Assembly: GCA_964388175.1 (NCBI GenBank)
Contig: CAYLYS010000002.1
Coordinates: 28,501-92,500, forward strand
Source: JAITWN01 sp964388175
Lineage (GTDB): Bacteria; Pseudomonadota; Gammaproteobacteria; SZUA-140
Direction: 5' to 3'
DNA: 64,000 nucleotides
Shown: in pieces, positions 61,048 through 64,000 of the stretch
Layout: each line of letters starts with the position of its first letter
Numbering within the stretch: the stretch's first letter is position 1
The notes under the pieces: model-generated
Told to the model about the DNA's origin: nothing
Database searches by the model: none
Seen by the model: only the letters and a program-made list of their open reading frames with translations
Made by a program: the position numbers and the translations under genes

Positions 61048-61120
61048 GGCGACGGCCATGCGGGCGGGCGCGGCCGATGGTGTACAATGGCCGATCCAAT
61101 AGCCGTCAGGAGTTCAGGTC

Positions 61121-61681
61121 GTGGAGCAGTTCCGGGGCACCACCATACTATCGGTCAGGCGCGGAGGACGCGTCGCCCTCGGCGGTGACGGGCAGGTTTC
61201 CCTCGGCAACACCGTCATGAAGGGCAATGCGCGCAAGGTCCGCCGCCTCTACAACGGCCAGGTGCTGGCCGGTTTCGCCGGCGGCACCGCCGATGCCTTC
61301 ACGCTGTTCGAGCGCTTCGAAGGCAAGCTGGAAAAACATTCCGGCAATCTCACCCGCGCCGCCGTCGAACTGGCCAAGGACTGGCGCACCGACCGTTTGC
61401 TGCGCCGCCTCGAAGCGCTGCTGGTGGTGGCGGACCGCAACGTTTCGCTGACCATCTCCGGCAACGGCGACGTCATCGAACCCGAACACGACGCCCTGGC
61501 GATCGGCTCGGGCGGCTCCTTCGCCCTCGCCGCCGCGCGCGCGCTGCTCGAGAACACCGATCTCGACGCCCGCGCCATCGTCGAGAAAAGCCTGTCGCTG
61601 GCGGCGGATATCTGCATCTACACCAATAAGTCGCTGTCGATCGAAGAGCTGCCCGACAGCCAGGATACGGTGCTCGTCTGA
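61121..61681 (+). CDS. hslV: HslV protease subunit
   Basis: Threonine peptidase subunit of the HslUV ATP-dependent protease. The 186-aa product starts (GTG) MEQFRGTTILSVRRGGRVAL; the first Thr after the six-residue leader is the catalytic N-terminal threonine. GGDGQVSLGNTVMKGNARKV and FAGGTADAFTLFERFE are family signatures. A proximal TACAAT at 61082-61087 could be its -10. It overlaps hslU by one base (TGATG). Confidence 0.97.
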   Translation: MEQFRGTTILSVRRGGRVALGGDGQVSLGNTVMKGNARKVRRLYNGQVLAGFAGGTADAFTLFERFEGKLEKHSGNLTRAAVELAKDWRTDRLLRRLEALLVVADRNVSLTISGNGDVIEPEHDALAIGSGGSFALAAARALLENTDLDARAIVEKSLSLAADICIYTNKSLSIEELPDSQDTVLV

Positions 61682-63018
61682 TGTCGGAAATGACTCCCCG
61701 CGAAATCGTCCAGGAACTCGACAAGCACATCGTCGGACAGCAGGCGGCCAAGCGCGCCGTCGCCATCGCGCTGCGCAACCGCTGGCGGCGCATGCAGGTT
61801 GCCGAGCCGCTGCGCAACGAGATCACGCCGAAGAACATTCTGATGATCGGCCCGACCGGCGTCGGCAAGACCGAGATCGCCCGCCGCGTCGCCCGCCTGG
61901 TCAACGCGCCCTTCGTCAAGGTCGAAGCGAGCAAATTCACCGAAGTCGGCTATGTCGGCCGCGATGTGGAATCGATCATCCGCGAACTGACGGACATCTC
62001 CTTCAAGATCACGCGTGAGCGCGAGATGGAGAAAGTGCGCCGGCGCGCCGAGGATCTGGCGGAAGACCGCATCCTCGATATCCTGCTGCCGCCGGCGCGC
62101 GTGCCTTCGGCTGCGGCCGGCCGCGGCGACGGCGAGGCCGGCGCCGCCCGGCAGAAATTCCGCAAGAAGCTGCGCGAAGGCGATCTCGACGATACCGAGA
62201 TCGAGGTCGAGGTGAGCGCGGCGCCGATGGGCGTGGAGATCATGGCGCCGCCCGGCATGGAAGAGATGAGCGGCCAGTTGCAGAGCATGTTCCAGAACAT
62301 CGCCGGCCAGCGCACCAAGAAGCGCCGCCTGCCGATCAGGGAAGCCTTCCGCCTGCTCACCGACGAAGAGGCGGCGCGGCTGATCAACGACGACGACATC
62401 AAGACGCGGGCGCTGGAAAACGCCGAGCAGAACGGTATCGTTTTCATCGACGAGATCGACAAGATCACCCGCCGCGCCGACCAGCACGGCGGCGCGGACG
62501 TTTCGCGCGAAGGCGTGCAGCGCGACCTGCTGCCGCTGGTGGAAGGCTGCACCGTCAGCACCAAGCTCGGCATGATCCGCACCGACCATGTGCTGTTCAT
62601 CGCTTCCGGCGCCTTCCATCTCAGCAAGCCCTCGGATCTCATTCCCGAGCTGCAGGGCCGGCTGCCGATCCGCGTCGAGCTCAATGCGCTCTCGGTCGAG
62701 GACTTCGTGCGCATCCTGACCGAGCCCGATGCCGCCCTGACCGTACAGTACAAGGCGCTGATGGCGACCGAGAGCGTCGCCATCGACTTCACCGCCGACG
62801 GCATCGCGCGCATCGCCGAGATCGCCTGGCAGGTCAACGAACGCACCGAGAACATCGGCGCGCGCCGCCTGCACACGGTCATGGAGCGCATCATGGAAAC
62901 GCTGTCCTTCGACGCCTCCGACCAGGCCGGCCAGCACACCACCATCGATGCCGCCTACGTCGACCGCCATCTCGGCAAGCTGGTCGCCGATGAGGATCTC
63001 AGCCGTTACATCCTCTAG
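61681..63018 (+). CDS. hslU: HslU ATPase subunit
   Basis: AAA+ unfoldase partner of HslV. The 445-aa product has Walker A MIGPTGVGKTEIARRVA (near residue 60), an I-domain between, Walker B GIVFIDEIDKI (near 255), sensor/arginine blocks and the conserved C-terminal tail ending EDLSRYIL that docks on HslV. It follows hslV in the usual overlapping operon. Confidence 0.97.
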   Translation: MSEMTPREIVQELDKHIVGQQAAKRAVAIALRNRWRRMQVAEPLRNEITPKNILMIGPTGVGKTEIARRVARLVNAPFVKVEASKFTEVGYVGRDVESIIRELTDISFKITREREMEKVRRRAEDLAEDRILDILLPPARVPSAAAGRGDGEAGAARQKFRKKLREGDLDDTEIEVEVSAAPMGVEIMAPPGMEEMSGQLQSMFQNIAGQRTKKRRLPIREAFRLLTDEEAARLINDDDIKTRALENAEQNGIVFIDEIDKITRRADQHGGADVSREGVQRDLLPLVEGCTVSTKLGMIRTDHVLFIASGAFHLSKPSDLIPELQGRLPIRVELNALSVEDFVRILTEPDAALTVQYKALMATESVAIDFTADGIARIAEIAWQVNERTENIGARRLHTVMERIMETLSFDASDQAGQHTTIDAAYVDRHLGKLVADEDLSRYIL

Positions 63019-63029
63019 ATCATAAACGC

Positions 63030-63419
63030 ATGAACGCGAAGAAACTCACTCCGACCGACATCCGCCTGCATCAGCGTTCGCGCCGGCTGGAAATCGCCTT
63101 CGACGACGGTGCGCGTTTCGAGCTGCCCTGCGAACTGCTGCGCGTGTATTCCCCGTCCGCCGAGGTACGCGGCCACGGTCCGGGGCAGGAAGTGCTGCAG
63201 CTGGACAAGGAAAACGTGAACATCGTCGGCATCGAGCCGGTCGGCACCTACGCCGTCAAGCTCATCTTCGACGACGGCCACAGCACCGGGCTCTACACCT
63301 GGGATCTGCTGTACAAACTGGGCGCGCGGCAGCAGGAATTCTGGGATCTCTATCTCGAACGGCTGCGCGAGGCCGGGCACGAGCACCGCGCCGCCGCCCC
63401 TAGCGGACACAGCCACTGA
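63030..63419 (+). CDS. DUF971 protein
   Basis: A 129-aa DUF971 (GBBH-like) protein, 11 nt after hslU. It has RSRRLEIAFDDGARFELPCE near residue 14, LRVYSPSAEVRGHGPGQ and GTYAVKLIFDDGHSTGLYTW. Function unknown; DUF971 domains often occur near iron-sulfur or ubiquinone genes, and here ubiE follows. Confidence 0.92.
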   Translation: MNAKKLTPTDIRLHQRSRRLEIAFDDGARFELPCELLRVYSPSAEVRGHGPGQEVLQLDKENVNIVGIEPVGTYAVKLIFDDGHSTGLYTWDLLYKLGARQQEFWDLYLERLREAGHEHRAAAPSGHSH

Positions 63420-63440
63420 GCTCACAGGCATGATACGGGA

Positions 63441-64000
63441 ATGAACGATCCGAAATCGCGCCAGGACGACGCCGCCTCGACCCACTTCGGCTTCGAGGAA
63501 ATCGCCGCCGGCGAAAAAGCGCGGCGCGTCAGAGGCGTCTTCGACTCGGTCGCTGGGCGTTACGACATCATGAACGATCTGATGTCCGCCGGCGTGCACC
63601 GCCTGTGGAAACGCATGGCGATCGATCTCGCCGCGGTGCGTCCGGGGCAGCACGTGCTCGATCTCGCCGCCGGCACCGGCGATCTCACGCGCGCGCTGTC
63701 GCAGCGCGCGGGCGACGGCGGCAGCGTGGTTGCCGCCGACATCAACGCCGCCATGCTCGGTGTCGGCCGCGACCGCCTGCTCGACCGCGGCGTCGCCGGC
63801 AACGTCACCTACGTGCAGGCCGACGCCGAACGCCTGCCCTTCGCCGACGACAGTTTCGACTGCATCACCATGGCCTTCGGCCTGCGCAACGTCACCGACA
63901 AGGCCGCCGCGCTCGCCGCCATGCACCGCGTGCTGAAGCCGGGCGGCAAGGCGCTGGTGCTGGAATTCTCGCGCCGCCACCGGGCCCGGATGGGGGCGCG
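63441..64000 (+). CDS. ubiE: Ubiquinone/menaquinone methyltransferase UbiE, 3' end outside the window
   Basis: C-methyltransferase of ubiquinone (and menaquinone) synthesis. The visible 186 residues hold the family start THFGFEEIAAGEKARRVRGV, FDSVAGRYDIMNDLMSAGVH, SAM motif HVLDLAAGTGDLTRAL and DCITMAFGLRNVTDK. The last residues before the window end (after VLEFS) read RRHRARMGA rather than the usual SKP-type sequence, which could be divergence or an error near a sequence edge. No stop codon is reached. Confidence 0.94.
   Translation, partial: MNDPKSRQDDAASTHFGFEEIAAGEKARRVRGVFDSVAGRYDIMNDLMSAGVHRLWKRMAIDLAAVRPGQHVLDLAAGTGDLTRALSQRAGDGGSVVAADINAAMLGVGRDRLLDRGVAGNVTYVQADAERLPFADDSFDCITMAFGLRNVTDKAAALAAMHRVLKPGGKALVLEFSRRHRARMGA

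Overview
The window reads as a contiguous stretch of a high-GC gammaproteobacterial chromosome. The evidence is its gene neighbourhoods: def-fmt-rsmB-DUF4390-ntrY-ntrX-trkA-trkH, LysM-dprA-smg-topA, and dapF-DUF484-xerC-hslV-hslU-DUF971-ubiE. Aerobic hemF, ubiD/ubiE, a FadE-type acyl-CoA dehydrogenase and an LpxL-type acyltransferase fit an aerobic or facultative Gram-negative. CysB, a siroheme reductase and a TusA-like sulfur carrier show sulfur (or nitrite) metabolism and would fit the Chromatiales and relatives, but I cannot fix a genus. Ten Ns inside metH show a draft or metagenome assembly. No rRNA, tRNA or CRISPR array was seen.

Layout. 0-8 kb: tsaC and hemF (+); a minus-strand operon metH-pip-dtd-apaH plus a small membrane protein; an LpxL-type acyltransferase (+). 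8-19 kb: a long minus-strand run with a methyltransferase, the TrkHA potassium uptake genes, the NtrYX two-component pair, DUF4390, rsmB, fmt and def. 18.8-24.3 kb: LysM protein, dprA, smg and topA (+). 24.3-31.3 kb: cysB (-) diverging from a siroheme reductase/TusA unit, then cupin, rnk, carbonic anhydrase, VOC protein, deaminase and DUF5996 protein. 31.4-35.4 kb: a membrane-lipid cluster (diacylglycerol kinase, two GT4 glycosyltransferases, PAP2 phosphatase) and a small Cys-rich protein. 35.4-43.5 kb: a tightly overlapping fatty-acid beta-oxidation operon (-).

43.6-51.5 kb is the accessory part. It holds a HigBA-type toxin-antitoxin pair, then xth and ubiD. Next comes a short integron cassette array without an integrase (three complete attC-like sites and one truncated), carrying two broken cassette genes and one intact one. 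After it lie a lysine-rich micro-protein, a TIR/SLOG-like candidate defence gene, a cold-shock/DUF1294 gene, and a BrnT/BrnA pair whose toxin is frameshifted. 51.5-58.4 kb holds purT, a Tat-exported PhoX-type phosphatase, PPK2, a choloylglycine-hydrolase-family enzyme, a pyrimidine-dimer glycosylase and a CsaA-like protein. 58.5-64 kb is the dapF to ubiE housekeeping run; ubiE is cut by the window end.

The most interesting signals are four. (1) The cassette array (CALIN). (2) A TusA-like reading frame with no start codon, lying in the -1 frame just after a nine-A run at the 3' end of a siroheme reductase that has two complete sets of cluster cysteines. (3) A dispersed family of degenerate 12-nt tandem repeats in spacers and at protein ends across the first 46 kb. 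(4) An NtrX regulator that lacks the sigma-54 contact motif and the Walker B aspartate.
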